The notes below the pieces were generated by a model that had not been told where the DNA came from, ran no database searches, and saw only the letters and a list, made by a program, of their open reading frames with translations. A stretch of 43,170 bases of DNA from assembly GCA_009602735.1 (NCBI GenBank), contig WELA01007091.1, positions 502,853 to 546,022 of the forward strand, in the 5' to 3' direction. Shown here one piece after another: positions 9,524-18,232 of the stretch; position 1 is the first letter of the stretch; every line of letters begins with the position of its first letter. The stretch comes from Mesotaenium endlicherianum (Eukaryota; Streptophyta; Zygnematophyceae; Zygnematales; Mesotaeniaceae). Made by a program: the position numbers and the translations under genes.

Positions 9524-10046
9524 TGTAGTGAAACAGATGGATCAAGTACTTAGTGAAATATAATACTTCATCTATTCAAGACAAAGATCTTTGAACACAA
9601 GTGGTAGCTTCATGAAAGAGAGATGGCTTCTTGAAAGTTAATATATTTCTGGATTTTGGCAAGTACAAGAGTGATTCTGGAATGTATTTCTATGTTCTAG
9701 CTCTTGTTTATATACTTGCTACATAAGTAATTTCTAGGAAGGTGTATGTTGATGTGTTGGCACCCAACACATCCCAAAACTTGCCACCTCTTTCTAGAAT
9801 AATGTACACATGTCCTTTTGACCTAAAAATGGCACATTTGACTTTTGCCACGTGGAGTTCTTGTAGGTCTTTCCTCTAACTTCGAAAATGCCTTAGAAGG
9901 TTCAAAGGACATGAACCAAGTCACTAGAGTACCTATTCACACTTGAATCCACACAATANCACTTGAATTCCCACAATACTACTCCAAAGATATTTGAAAA
10001 CATTAAAATATATGTAAACTAACATATAATAACTCAAATCATTACA
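9524..10046 (-). repeat. 5' LTR of element B
   Basis: Direct repeat of 3330-3845. It starts TGTAGTG at its low-coordinate end and closes with TTACA at 10046. The minus-strand promoter TATA (TATATAAA) is at 9707-9714, the dyad at 9751-9760/9764-9773 and the G-box CACGTG at 9849-9854. The N at 9959 is flanked by a near-duplicate of about 19 nt absent from the solo LTR, suggesting an unmerged assembly join. Confidence 0.95.
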
Positions 10047-10052
10047 AATAAT

Positions 10053-10064
10053 GGCTATTTATAG
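10053..10064 (-). promoter_or_regulatory. TATA box, probably of element A's interrupted LTR
   Basis: CTATAAATAGCC on the minus strand is a textbook TATA box placed six bases beyond element B. It points toward gag of element A, consistent with being U3/R of A's 5' LTR split by the insertion of B. The outer LTR edge is not certain; CTTTCA sequences near 10566 or 11155 are candidates. Confidence 0.45.
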
Positions 10065-10799
10065 TTTTCTATGACGGCCGCTCGCCCCTAGGCGGGAGGG
10101 CCACTTAGCAACGGATTTTCCTAAGTGTTTGTCAAATCGTCCCTTCCAAAATATTTGTGAGAAAGCCAAATCAGTCTCATCTGACGTGTCGGGCCGATTT
10201 GACGTCCACATGTATGCATCAAAATATCTAGAATATACTAACTTAGACGCGCTAGGCTAATCCAAAACTTTTAGGTAAATCGACCCAGTCGGCACTCCAC
10301 GTCAGCCAAATGTACGTGAAGGTTCGAATTCACTCTAACGGCCCAGATCGCTCGACGCTGTCGGTCCATCCGACGGTCGCGCTCACCGCGAATTAAGGAC
10401 AGTCGTCAACCGACCTCAAAACTAATAAAACTTTGGAAATCCATAACTCTCTCAATACTTGACCAAATTCGATCAAAATGACCACAAAAACAAAGTATAC
10501 ACTACTACGCAATTAGATTATACTTTCATAAAACTCAAAAATGCACTTCATAAAGCTATAACCTTTCAAAGTTGGTGTGGCTCTGGCTGGGCGAAGCAAA
10601 GAACGACCAGAATGAAGATGGAAAATTGCTTTCTATTTTCCACACAAAGAGCAGGTGGGCACTTGTCTTGCTTTTGGGGAGGCTGATGAGCAAGGCTCCT
10701 GCATACAAAGAAAGAGGATACAATCATCCAAGATATCAATAGCAATGATGAGCTTTCACGGCAACCACCCTCTTATTGTTTGATCAAAAATGGTGCCTT
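10065..10799. other. Region without a supported gene (possible element A U3)
   Basis: Mixed-composition DNA with no convincing coding sequence on either strand. A 75-residue frame at 10459-10686 has no recognisable motif. Part of this stretch may be the remaining U3 of element A's LTR, judging from the TATA box at its left edge. Confidence 0.4.
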
Positions 10800-10990
10800 G
10801 AATGCTTTACTACAGTAGACATCACAGCTGCTAAAGCAAGAACCCACTCTTTGAGGAAAGGAGCAACTAGTGCTGCAGCTAATGCAGGGGTACCTGATAG
10901 AATCCTAAATGAGCTTGGAAGGTAATAATCTGGTAAGTCAAAATTAGCTTATATGGTAGATATGGACACAGCTTTTTTTGCAACAATATA
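10800..10990 (+). pseudogene. Fossil tyrosine recombinase C-terminal domain
   Basis: The plus frame starting at 10803 reads CFTTVDITAAKA, then THSLRKGATSAAANAG (about 10842-10889), VPDRILNELGR, two adjacent stops (10923-10928), then SGKSKLAYMVD. This is the conserved tail of DIRS/Crypton-type tyrosine recombinases: HxxR (here HSLR), the usual HGRW (here LGR followed by a stop) and a downstream Tyr. The second catalytic His is gone and two stops interrupt it, so it is dead. No terminal repeats or upstream domain were found, so the class (DIRS, Ngaro or Crypton) is undetermined. Confidence 0.7.
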
Positions 10991-11340
10991 TATTATTGAT
11001 CTACCTAGTATAAGTCATCAAAGTCAGTTATCACAAAATCAAATTAAGCAAGCTCTCAAGAGAAAGTTGGCACAAAAATAGAGAAAGTTATAAGTAGCTG
11101 AAATCAGTGGCCGGCCTTGTTAAATAAACAAGTGAATTGATTTTCAGTCCTTTCACTGCTCCTGTCCTATCAATCTGCCTAGCCTCTGTGCCTACCTAAC
11201 CTCCCCTGAATACCTGCCTGCCTACCTATCTCTTGCCTATGTTCCCTACCATGCCCCCAACCAGCCCAGCCAACACTACAACTTCTCCTCATCAGACCTC
11301 CTAACCTCCCAACCTTTCCCCTATCATGTGTGCCATTTTA
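10991..11340. other. Non-coding, pyrimidine-rich stretch
   Basis: Between the recombinase fossil and an AT-rich repeat, 11150-11340 is markedly C/T-rich, with CCTGCCTGCCTACC-like runs. No gene, tRNA or LTR was recognised. Confidence 0.5.
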
Positions 11341-11509
11341 GCACATTTTTTCTTCATTTCATCTCTAATACAAGCCTTACTTCTCTAATTCTCTACTACT
11401 TTAAGAAATATTATAAAATCTATATCATATATCATATATCTCTATATCACATAATTTTCTATATGTATGCTATATAGATTACTTTCATAAATAGACTGTG
11501 ACGTCAAAG
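11341..11509. repeat. AT-rich dispersed repeat, uninterrupted copy
   Basis: A 169-nt sequence from GCACATTTTTTCTTC to GTGACGTCAAAG. Its left 60 nt recur at 13025-13084 and its right part at 23666-23763, the two sides of element C. Just at its end TGTGACGTCAAA (11497-11508) forms an imperfect hairpin with TTTGATGTCACA (11537-11548), with a single G:T pair. The origin is unknown; a MITE or a decayed LTR would fit. Confidence 0.75.
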
Positions 11510-11634
11510 TGTAGATATTTTATCATTAAATCTAAGTTTGATGTCACACGAAGATAAATGAAATTAGGGGCACGCTATTATGCCCGCCATAGCTCTCAGA
11601 AGTTATCAATTTCTCTAACTTCAGAGAGCATTTC

Positions 11635-12137
11635 TGTAGTGAAACAGATAGATAAAGTACTTAGTAAAACAGAATACTTTATCTATTCAAGACAAGGATC
11701 TTTGAACACAAGTGGTAGCTTCTTGAAAGAGAGATGGCTTCTTGAAAGTTAATATATTTCTGGATTTTGGCAAGTACAAGAGTGATTCTCGAATGTCTTT
11801 CTATGTTCTAGCTCTTGTTTATATACTTGCTACATAAGTAATTTCTAGGAAGGTGTATGTTGATGTGTTGGCACCCAACACATCCCAAAACTTGCCACCT
11901 CTTTCTAGAATAATGTACACATGTCCTTTTGACCTAAAAATGGCACATCTGACTTTTGCCACATGGAGTTCTTCTAGGTCTTTCCTCTAACTTCGAAAAT
12001 GCCTTGGAAGGTTCAAAGGACATGAACCAAGTTACTAGAGTACCTATTCACACTTGACTCCACACAATACTACTCCAAATATATTTGAAAACATTAAAAT
12101 ATATGCGAACTAATATATAATAACTCAAATCACTACA
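11635..12137 (-). repeat. Solo LTR of the element B family
   Basis: 503-nt copy of the B LTR from TGTAGTG to CACTACA, with no internal region. Identical 5-bp flanks ATTTC at 11630-11634 and 12138-12142 are its target-site duplication, so it arose by LTR-LTR recombination of a full insertion. It shows the LTR length without the extra copies next to the Ns in element B. The G-box is CACATG here (11960-11965). The internal dyad is conserved (11862-11871/11875-11884). Confidence 0.96.
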
Positions 12138-12142
12138 ATTTC

Positions 12143-13024
12143 GCTCTCAACTCATCTCTCTCACACACTACTTCAGAGAATGACTAGTATGTTATTTGCA
12201 CGCATCTGCAGAAAACATACTAGAGTGCTAACTAACCCTCCCACCCACCTAGACTACAATACACGGACATATACACACCACCTAATTTTCCACATACAGA
12301 CAAATTGACAACGAACACATTTTGTACGAGCCTGATACTTATATCTGACAATACACACCACATGAAAACTCTACAAACAGATCTGACATACACACTCACG
12401 ACACACACAAACTTACACAAAACTATGAACAAACATAGACTAGAAACAATGTGACATATATACCGCACAAGCTCTAATCTATAGCCTATAAAACAATCTT
12501 ACTAATAACTTGCAACTCACACAGTACATGAAAACACTACTATGAAATTGAGTCTAAGTACTCCAAGAATACCCGGAAAATCTGGGCAATATTTCATGAG
12601 AATGATCATTTAAACTAACTTTCGGAGCTTGCGGCATAGCGTAGAAAGTTCCCTTTCCATCTGTATATGCCTTTTACAGAAAGAATGGAGCAAAGTGAAG
12701 AATCAACTACATGCCCAAGAAGAGAAAACGTAAGAGCTACAAGTAAGAGCACTAATGAAGACAGACTATGAAGAGAAAGTACTTGAAGACTTGGTGTAGT
12801 TTTCAGTTGCCCTTACACAGAAGTTATAGAAATGTGTGAGATTCACAGCTTCGAACACAAGCTCAAGTATATGCAAGAGCTATTTTTGTACTGCATGATC
12901 ATAAGAATAGATGACTAGAAAGCTATCATAACAAGATAGAGTTGCAGATGGGAGAAGTATAGTTTGGGTTAGACTCAGCCTTTCCCCTTCCCCGCAGCTC
13001 TATCTCAGACTCACTCAGCACTCT
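12143..13024. other. Region without a supported gene
   Basis: AT-rich DNA with CA-rich tracts (12240-12430). The 78-residue minus frame at 12232-12468 is a by-product of these tracts and has no domain. No RNA gene or terminal repeat was seen. Confidence 0.5.
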
Positions 13025-13084
13025 GCACATTTTTTCTTCATGTAATCTCTAATACAAGCCTTACTTCTCTAATTTTCTACTACT
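13025..13084. repeat. Left half of the AT-rich repeat split by element C
   Basis: Matches 11341-11400 with a few differences, ending CTACT exactly where element C starts with TGTCG. The right half resumes at 23666. Confidence 0.8.
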
Positions 13085-13376
13085 TGTCGTGCCTAACAGT
13101 GTTGGTCCCTTGGCACGTGCGTAGCCTTCCAGCACGTGTGCCTTTGACCTGGTGGATGTGTCGGTGGCCCTCTTCATGTGTGGGCAAACATGGTCGATCG
13201 ACCTTCGCACGTGTGTTGGTGACAAGCCTTACCAGGGTTAACCCATCCCTGGGCTCCTGAACTTGCACCATGCAACCATGACCAACACTCAGAGCAACGT
13301 TCTCCTTCACCCAGCTCCCACCATCTGCTTAGCAAATTTTTTTAAAAATACTTGCCTTGCTTTAATTTCTCTTACA

Positions 13377-13390
13377 CCCCTCCCTTTCAG
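13377..13390 (-). other. Possible polypurine tract of element C
   Basis: On the minus strand CTGAAAGGGAGGGG is followed by TGTAAG, the composition expected next to a 3' LTR start. If real, the 3' LTR would be only 13085-13376 (292 nt), but no matching sequence is seen at the other end of the element. Confidence 0.3.
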
Positions 13391-13441
13391 CTAAGGCGTC
13401 CCTGCCTTTTCTGTTGAAAGCTATTATTTCCAGCCCTGCGG

Positions 13442-14062
13442 CTAGGGGGGTTTAGGAAGGCAGTTAGGACATTCCCATCGTCCTGCCATGATCTCTTCCT
13501 CGCCAATGCAGAAAGTGTGCCAACGGGCACCACACTTATCGCAAGTTACCATCGCCTCCTGATCATCCAGCACTTTGCAGTTGGCACAAGGCGTGGCTGG
13601 CACCAATTCCTCGGGCACAGCCCTAACTGTAGGATCAATATTCGGCAAATGGCATAGCGAGCAATTCTGCACGTGGTCTCTCATGGTTTTACCATCGGAA
13701 CCTTCCAGTTCTAACACACCATTGTCAAACGCATGTTTCACGCGTAAGATCACTGCACCTGAACTGGTGTCGATGGTGGTCTTAGTCTGGCGCTTTTGGT
13801 AGACAAAGTCTCCTCCTTGAATCTGCGTCATCTGCAGGCGATAACTCCCGTCTTGCGTCCTGGAGTAACGCTGCGTATTTCTTTTATGTGCAATTTTCAG
13901 ATTGTCCAGCGCAGCCGGCATCATGTGCTCAAATAACGCCTTACGGCGTACCATCACCTTTAGCAGTTCATCAGGGCTGTCCAGGTCTTTCACCTGTTCA
14001 ATCTCCTGCTTGATGCTGCTGGGCACTACTAGACTTCTGCCAAACAGTATCTGATATGGCGA
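13442..14062 (-). pseudogene. Element C integrase C-terminus with PHD finger
   Basis: Continues the integrase frame after a TAG at 14063-14065. It opens with the SPYQILFGR motif that usually ends the integrase core, passes through a region resembling the integrase C-terminal barrel (GGDFVYQKR, LELEGSDGK) and ends in a C4HC3 PHD finger. The finger has CANC, CDKC, His and Cys in WHTFC, and CPNC, spanning the last 50 residues before the TAG at 13442-13444. All eight zinc ligands are present. PHD fingers commonly bind the histone H3 tail, so the module could direct integration; this is inference. Chromoviruses carry a chromodomain at the same place. Confidence 0.85.
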
Positions 14063-14992
14063 CTAATTCGCCAAGGCAGCCTGTTTGCTAAATCTGTAAC
14101 CCATAACCAGCCATGGCAGGGCCAGATCCCAGTCACGCTTGTCATGCTCAAGGCAAAGCTTACGCAAAGCAGACTTAATGGTTTGCACCATCCTTTCTGC
14201 CAAACCATCTGCTTGCGGATGATCTCTAGACGTAGTACGATGATCGATGAAGCATCTATCCAAGAGTTTCTGAGAAGACCCTTGGAATTCAGACCCTTGG
14301 TCTATCAGCATTTCTGCTGGAGCTCCATGACACACAATCACACCATTGATGACCGCTTCCGTGGTCCCTAGACTCTCCTTAGCAGTCAGAGGCACGACCT
14401 CTATCCACTTAGAGAAATGCTCAATCATGACCATGATATACTTGTTACCTCGCTCAGACAGCGATAGCTCACCTGCAGGATTGCAGCTCCAGCGGTAGCC
14501 TAGGCCCATGATTGGCAAAGGTTGCAAGTGTGGATGTTGCTGTGTAAAACCAGCCTTGACGCGATCACAGCTTTGGCAAGCCTTGATCACATCTTCACAC
14601 TGCTGCTTCATGCCCCTCCACCAGTAAGACAGCTCCAAAAGATCAAACGTCTTCTTGACACAATAGTGTCCATTGTTCTTGTGCATTTCCTGCACAAGAG
14701 CTCTTCTCCTGATGGGTTCTGGTACTAACTTCTCCTGACCAGTTTCTTCAATTTTGAAGAGGTTGTTGCGTTTCCAGCAAAACCTTTTAGCCCGATGGCT
14801 TACCTGGTCCTTCTCCTTCACTGATAGCCCTTCCAAGTGAGTTCCTGTCTTCAGCCAGTGCATAGTAGCTTGATCTTTCCAAATCTCTGGATTGAACAGG
14901 GGTAGAGGCTCAGCTTCACCTGATGCTACCATTCCAGCCATTTCGGCTAGGCAGGCCACCAACTCTGCTGGGCTGCTCGGGTCTTCGTCCTC
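14063..14992 (-). pseudogene. Element C integrase core
   Basis: In the 299-residue frame starting at 14962, the HHCC finger is present (His93, His98, Cys129, Cys132). The catalytic core follows: the position of the first Asp is Asn161 (WSCNPAG, codon 14480-14482), the second is Asp221 (IDQGSEF) and the Glu is Glu256 (DGLAERM). The first active-site residue is therefore lost, so this copy could not integrate. The frame closes at TAG 14063-14065 inside the conserved AN/SPYQ stretch and resumes without a shift in the PHD segment. The upstream neighbour, RNase H, is in the same frame across a TGA at 14993-14995. Confidence 0.9.
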
Positions 14993-15742
14993 TCAAGCTC
15001 CTGTTCTGTTGTCTGAAGATGGGTCTGGGTTCTTGTTGAGTCCATCGGCGTCGTTGGTGAGCACTCCTGCTGTGTGCACCACCGTCATTTGGTACTCTTG
15101 CAGCTTAAGAGCCCAGCGAGCCAACTTACCAGTGAGGTCTCCATTCTTCATCAGCCATAATAATGGTGAGTGATCCGTGATCAGCGTGAAGGGTCTTCCC
15201 CACAGATACTCTCTGAAGTGTGTGACAGCCCAAACTACTGCCAGCAGCTCTCCTTCGTAGGACGAGTAGTTGCTCTCCGCTCGATTGTTAGAGCGTGAGG
15301 CATAGGCAATGACATACTCCTCTCTAGGGCTTGCGGCCTGAGTGAGCACTGCGCCAAATTCCCACACGACTCCAGTCAGTGTGCAGATTGAACGGCTTGG
15401 AGTAGTCAGGCGTTCGTAAGACTGGGCTGTTACCAGCCGCTCCTTAAGCTCGTTCATGGCTTTCTCCTGAGCTTCTGCCCACACAAAAGGCACATCCTTT
15501 TTCAGGAGTTCCGTCTGGGGTTTAGCAATTCTGCTATAATCCTTCACAAACTTACGATAGTATCCGCTTAGCCCTAACAGAGCTTTCAGCTTAGACACAT
15601 TCGCAGGTGCAAGTATCTTGTAAATGGCCTCAATCTTCACAACCTAAGGGGACATAGCATTGTTCCCAATCTCATGTCCTAGGTAAGGCACGTGTGCCTT
15701 AAAGAATCTGCACTTCCCAGGATGTAGCTTCATCTGGAATTT
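14993..15742 (-). pseudogene. Element C RT thumb/connection and RNase H
   Basis: The segment holds KIEAIYKIL, LLGLSGYYRKFVKDYS and FVWAEAQEKAM, the standard RT-RNase H connection. RNase H follows with Glu in YEGELLAVVWAV, Asp in LITDHSPL and the C-terminal NDADGLN. The first RNase H Asp (HTD) is read only in a neighbouring frame, implying small compensating indels near 15360-15395. A TAG at 15644-15646 and another at 15743-15745 interrupt the frame. The frame continues into integrase. Confidence 0.85.
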
Positions 15743-16484
15743 CTACAGGCGCTGGAACACTTGTTCCAAGTGCTCGAGGTGCTCCTCTATGGACTTGCTG
15801 GATACTACCACATCGTCAATGTATGGCTTAGCAAAATCCAGCCCCTCCAGCACTTTATCCATAGTCCTCTGAAATATGGCTGGGGCATTTTTCAGCCCAA
15901 ATGGCATTACTGTCCAATGCCAAAGTTCCCTTTGAGCCCAGAAGGCTGTCTTACCACGATCTTCCGTTTTCACAGGGATCTGGTTGAAGTCTTGGCGCAG
16001 ATCGATGATGCTAAACACCTTCCCGGTGGTGGCAATCGCAAAGATCCGCTCCGGCGTAGGCATCACATAGCTGTCTGGCTCTGTGTAGAGATTCAGTCGC
16101 CTGTAATCTCCACACATACGAGTGGCAGTGTAATTGCCGGCCTCGTCTTTTTTTGGCGACTACCACTGTGGGAGCCCCATGCAGTGAGGTAGATTTTTCA
16201 ATCATGCGGAGCTTATGCAGTTCTTCGCAAGTTTTCTCCACACAGTCCCACTCTGTCTGACTAAGCTTATGCGGCCCAAATCTGACTGGGTTATCAGTAG
16301 TTAGTGTGATCTCACACACACTGGCAGTGGTTCTACCAATCTCCTCCTTAGGAAAAGCAAACACCTTGCGGTGTTTCTTCAGCAACCTTTCTACTTGTGC
16401 TCTCTACTGGGCTGAGACCATTTTCCCAATGGCAAAAGTCGCAGTTTCAGGTTGCTTCTCCCCAACAAAGGCATCCAGTAGTTG
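15743..16484 (-). pseudogene. Element C reverse transcriptase
   Basis: The RT N-terminus is at 16011-16385 (HRKVFAF, VRFGPHKL, HGAPTVVVAKK) and the palm at 15746-16117 (CGDYRRLN, IIDLRQDFNQIPV, MPFGLKNAPAIF, PYIDDVVV). The two lie in different frames; the switch is at a run of seven A on the minus strand near 16148-16154, so one extra A is the likely cause, real or a sequencing error. The three catalytic Asp residues (IIDLR and YIDD) are intact. TAG stops at 16404-16406 and 16485-16487 are in frame with the RT N-terminus and with the upstream low-complexity region, so the polyprotein was continuous through here. Confidence 0.9.
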
Positions 16485-18232
16485 CTACTCCTTGGGTGCA
16501 GGTGGGGGCTTTTCGCCCTTATCCTGACCCTCAGGCTTTTCTGCCTGATTCTGGCTCTCAGGCTTTTCTGCCTGATTCTTAGGAGGTGGGGTAGCAGGCT
16601 TGGCAGCTTGCTCCTTCGTTGCCATAGGCTCTGCAGCCTGTTTCCTAGGCTTTTTACCTTTCCCAATGACGCCTCGCCTCTCCTGCGGTGAGGCGTACGT
16701 CAGGCGCCTCCGGATGGGTTGCCTTAGGAACATTTCCTCGTCGACTGCAGTCCAACTGGTCCCAGTTCCTCCTTCTTCACGTGGCCGAGGTTGGTTTGCC
16801 ATCGGCCAACCTGCAGGATTTGTCCTAGGGCTGATTTCCCAACTCCACTCTTGCTCAATAATAGCCATGCGGGCGACGGTCGTGCCATACTCCTCCCTTG
16901 CGGGTGGTGTGACCGTCCATGCCTGTGTCAACGTTTGCGACCTTTGAGGTGCCGCTAGTCGTGTGAGGAAAGCATCATCTGCTGCGGTCGAGCGGTAGAT
17001 GGTGTTTCCCAGATCCATCAGTTCCCATTCTGGGATTGCAGGTGTCATGGGAGCAGGTACCTCCGACCTCTGCATCCTAAGATCTGATAGTTACAACAAG
17101 GGCGTGTTCATGCCTGGCGGCACACTAATGCCCAATGCCATTGCCCTGCGAATCAAGCCGTCCTCTCCCTCTCTCTGCATAATATCCCGCAGAGGCGGAG
17201 GAGGTGGGGCTGTGTGGTTCCTCGCGGAACGCTCTCTTTCTGAGCCTTCCCCTTATGCTTGAAATATCGCTTTAGCATCCTCCTAAAAGATGCGTTACCC
17301 TCACGGGCCACCTTCCTTGGTCTGCTTGCGCGACCCTCGGGCTTACCTTGCGCTGTCTCCACTTTAGCAGTGCAGGCAGTCACCTCCTGCCGTTGCGGCG
17401 GTCGTGCGGTTGACTTGGGCTCTGCCACTGGAAGATTGGCCGTAGGGGTACTGGATGTTGGTGACCTTAATTCTTCATAAAGGTCTGCCGGGCTTGGCCC
17501 CATCAGGTGGTCAGCTACCCAGTCGTCTGTCCTCAGCTCCTGTAAGTCAAGCAGATCCAACTTTGGCGTAGGAAAACGTGGAATTTCTTCCCTGGCGTCC
17601 CCTTTATTGTTGAGTGATGGCAACTCCAACTCTGACAGGCCTTGCATCTCTGCATCCTCTCCCTCCTCTGGCTTCACTGTTCCAGGAAGCGGCAATTCTT
17701 CATCCCCTCTTGTGTGAGCCTCGCCATGTTGATGATGGCTGACTGTAGAGCGCGAGCTGCTTTTGCCACTTTCTCTTCCTTGAGTCGAGGGGCGTCTGTT
17801 TCCAGCAACTGCTCCATGATTTGCCTGGTAATCGACTCAGCTGTGCTGCCAACTGTGTCTTGTGGCTGCCCTTTGGCCTCTGGCTTTGGACTCATCGGAA
17901 CAGGTGTGGCGGGCAATCTCTCGACCGTCTCCTTCTTGCGTTTTTCAAAGATCACCTCCAGGCAAATGGTCTTTCCAGACCCTCCGGAATTTCCTGAATT
18001 CTGACTGCATTCTTCGGCCCATTCGCCAATATTGCACTGGCGTTCTTCATATCTTGACGTTGCCGCGTCTGGGGATGGGCTTCCGTAGACCTGGTCTGGG
18101 GCCATGTTCCGTAACTCAGAAGTGGTCTCTTCCTCCCATTCCGGCATCCTCACGAATATTTGGCTGGAGCGTTCTGCAGATCATGGAACCTCCTGTGATT
18201 TGCTTGCTGCCGCGCTCACCAAAGGGTTTGCT
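16485..18232 (-). pseudogene. Element C low-complexity accessory region between methyltransferase and RT
   Basis: Three overlapping frames (17674-18153, 17153-17695, 16485-17075) cover this stretch; codon-level continuity suggests one ancestral frame with indels near 18150, 17690 and 17200 and a TAA at 17091-17093. Content is rich in Pro, Glu, Lys and Arg, with a basic patch (FRRMLKRYFKHKGK) and imperfect repeats of NQAEKPE near the C-terminal end. No enzyme domain was recognised. It may be a polyprotein spacer or a nucleic-acid-binding linker. Confidence 0.6.

Larger units (their letters stand above)
3330..10046 (-). mobile_element. Element B: chromodomain-bearing Ty3/gypsy retrotransposon (chromovirus)
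   Basis: A nearly complete minus-strand element of 6.7 kb. It has a 3' LTR (3330-3845), PPT, pol with C-terminal chromodomain, protease, gag, initiator-Met-type PBS and a 5' LTR (9524-10046). LTRs start TGTAGTG and end in TACA. The bases flanking the element are AATTA (3325-3329) and AATAA (10047-10051), a target-site duplication with one mismatch. By eye the two LTRs differ at roughly 15-20 of about 500 positions, so the insertion is not recent. The few frame breaks in pol are at an N, at a 46-nt duplication and at one single-base shift; all catalytic residues checked are present. Confidence 0.95.

Noticed and set aside
10321-10332. B-box-like GGTTCGAATT suggesting a tRNA gene
   Set aside because: No A-box, acceptor pairing or anticodon stem could be drawn around it. 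The same holds for GGTTCGAAC at 23973.
12232-12468. 78-residue minus-strand frame
   Set aside because: It arises from CA-rich repeats, is rich in Val, Cys and Ser with no domain, and has no promoter or neighbour support.
13085-13376. 3' LTR of element C
   Set aside because: It has a TG start and a PPT-like neighbour, but no copy at the other end of the element, so it is not called as an LTR.
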